The notes under the pieces: model-generated
What the model saw: only the letters and a program-made list of their open reading frames with translations
The model's database searches: none
What the model was told of the DNA's origin: nothing
Translations under genes and position numbers: made by a program
Assembly (NCBI GenBank): GCA_030849075.1
Contig: JASAOO010003152.1
Coordinates: 1-25,532 of the forward strand
From: Zelonia costaricensis
Lineage: Eukaryota; Euglenozoa; Kinetoplastea; Trypanosomatida; Trypanosomatidae
DNA: 25,532 nucleotides
Direction of reading: 5' to 3'
In this document: positions 24,619-25,532 of the stretch, piece after piece
Position numbering within the stretch: position 1 is the first letter of the stretch
Layout of the letters: each line of letters opens with the position of its first letter

Positions 24619-25475
24619 GATTCCTCTGCCAGCGAGAAAGGAGAGAAAGACGCGTTGAGGGGCGGCGATGGTGGGGGTGGAGAGGAGAAGCAAGTCAGCA
24701 AAGGCGGGGGAGAGGGTGCGTGTGGGGCACGGGAGAAACAGCGGTGGGGAGGCGGTACGGGAAGTGACAGGTGGAGCATAGCTTGGTGGCGCAGCTGCAG
24801 TGGATGCCTCGCACAAGAGACCTGCAGTGCAAGAGACACAGAGAGCGAGAGAGAGCCGAGCACGCCGACTCTGGCTGCCTCTCCTCTGCCGGCTCCGCTC
24901 TGAGCCACATCAGTGTGCGTGCGCTGTGTCGTTGTGGGGCAGCTCCGTGTCGTCCTGCCCCTTCCCTCCAGGCACAGCGCATCCGCCGCTCACTCGTGCA
25001 GCTGCTCGAGCACGCTCAAAGTCACGGCACGGATGGGCGTGGTTGCCGCTCGCGCAGTACTGTGGTGCGTGAGGAGATGCCACGACTTCCCATGCAGCTG
25101 CTCTGTTGCTGGCAAGCCGGCAGCGTCGCCGAAGCCGCTCGTCGCTGCGCTTCTTCGCCTTCCTCGGCTGTTGTTGTGCTTGGAGAGATGAAAATGAAAC
25201 CAAAGGCAAAAACAAAGGAACGGAGGGGCACAAGAGAGAGCCGCAGCAGGACCCCGCCAACCTCACCCACATCAGCAACGCCATCCCTCACCTCCCTTTT
25301 CGTCCGACGCTGAACTCTCCCCTCTCAGCTCCCACGCCTACACGCCCGCGTCAACGCGTGCCGTGTGTAGTCGAGAAACGACGAGAAAAGAAGCGACTGG
25401 ACCGAGACGGAGGAACGGGAGTTGCGACCCCGAACGGGAGGAGGTGGGGGAAGGTGGAGTGCGTCTGAGCTCCTC
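24619..25475. other. Spacer: 3' UTR of the right-edge gene and 5' region of RPL36
   Basis: No gene supported. C/T-rich on the minus strand from about 24765 to 24626; the remainder is unremarkable GC-rich spacer. Confidence 0.7.
24626..24655 (-). promoter_or_regulatory. Spliced-leader acceptor for RPL36
   Basis: On the minus strand TCTTTCTCTCCTTTCTCGCT leads to GGCAG, with AG at 24627-24626. The 5' UTR would be only 7 nt, which may suit a highly translated ribosomal mRNA. Confidence 0.65.
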
Positions 25476-25532
25476 TTAACGCTTGCGCAGGAAGACGATG
25501 CGGTTGTTGCGGCGCCACGCAGCGCGGTACGA
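25476..25532 (-). CDS. C-terminal 18 codons of an unidentified Arg-rich protein, cut by the window edge
   Basis: A minus-strand frame enters from the right edge and ends with TAA at 25478-25476. The visible end is SYRAAWRRNNRIVFLRKR. The basic C terminus would suit a ribosomal or other nucleic-acid-binding protein, but I cannot assign a family from 18 residues. That it is a gene end is inferred from third-position GC, strand, and position at the usual gene spacing upstream of RPL36. Confidence 0.5.
   Translation of the reverse strand, partial: SYRAAWRRNNRIVFLRKR

Noticed and set aside
24619..24816. In-frame N-terminal extension of RPL36
   Set aside because: The conserved L36 start is at 24618 and the full 105-residue family length is reached from there. 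The extension contains the splice tract.

Overview
The window looks like a piece of a trypanosomatid nuclear chromosome, most likely Leishmania or a close Leishmaniinae relative. The genus is inferred from general features only. Protein-coding DNA is very GC-rich, genes have no introns, and every supported gene (nine complete, two cut by the window edges) lies on the minus strand. The genes are separated by 0.5-1.7 kb spacers full of (CA/TG)n runs, homopolymers and pyrimidine tracts ending in AG just upstream of start codons. This is the usual layout of a polycistronic directional gene cluster processed by spliced-leader trans-splicing, with coupled polyadenylation. No promoter, tRNA, rRNA, snRNA, transposase or CRISPR array was recognised, and no strand switch occurs.

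Transcription runs from right to left. The order is: the 3' end of an unidentified Arg-rich protein (25476-25532); ribosomal protein L36 (24301-24618); an orphan protein with one possible membrane segment (22180-23268); a PHD-like zinc-finger protein (20249-21613); a CCDC61/VFL3-like basal-body coiled-coil protein (17409-19433); the F1-ATPase assembly chaperone ATP11 (15978-16688); a LOG/SLOG Rossmann-fold protein of the lysine-decarboxylase-like type (13552-14253); a UAS-UBX domain protein related to FAF2/UBXD8 (11064-12062); a trypsin-fold protein with a Cys in place of the catalytic Ser (8178-9956); the SSU-processome HAT-repeat protein UTP6 (4089-7187); a large orphan protein with a probable mitochondrial presequence (718-3342); and the 5' end of ribosomal protein S6 (1-88).

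As usual for trypanosomatid clusters, the genes do not form one pathway. Loose themes are cytosolic translation and ribosome biogenesis (S6, L36, UTP6) and mitochondrion (ATP11, and by N-terminal sequence the orphan at 718-3342 and possibly the protease-like protein). Expression differences would be set by mRNA processing, stability and translation rather than by individual promoters.

No new multi-gene system was found. The most unusual individual items are the His-Asp-Cys trypsin-fold protein, the PHD finger whose last zinc ligands are displaced by a low-complexity insertion, the divergent LOG-family motif, and some odd spacer sequences. These include a G14/C13 inverted homopolymer pair, an A14 run ten bases after the ATP11 stop, and several strong processing signals in the longest spacer.
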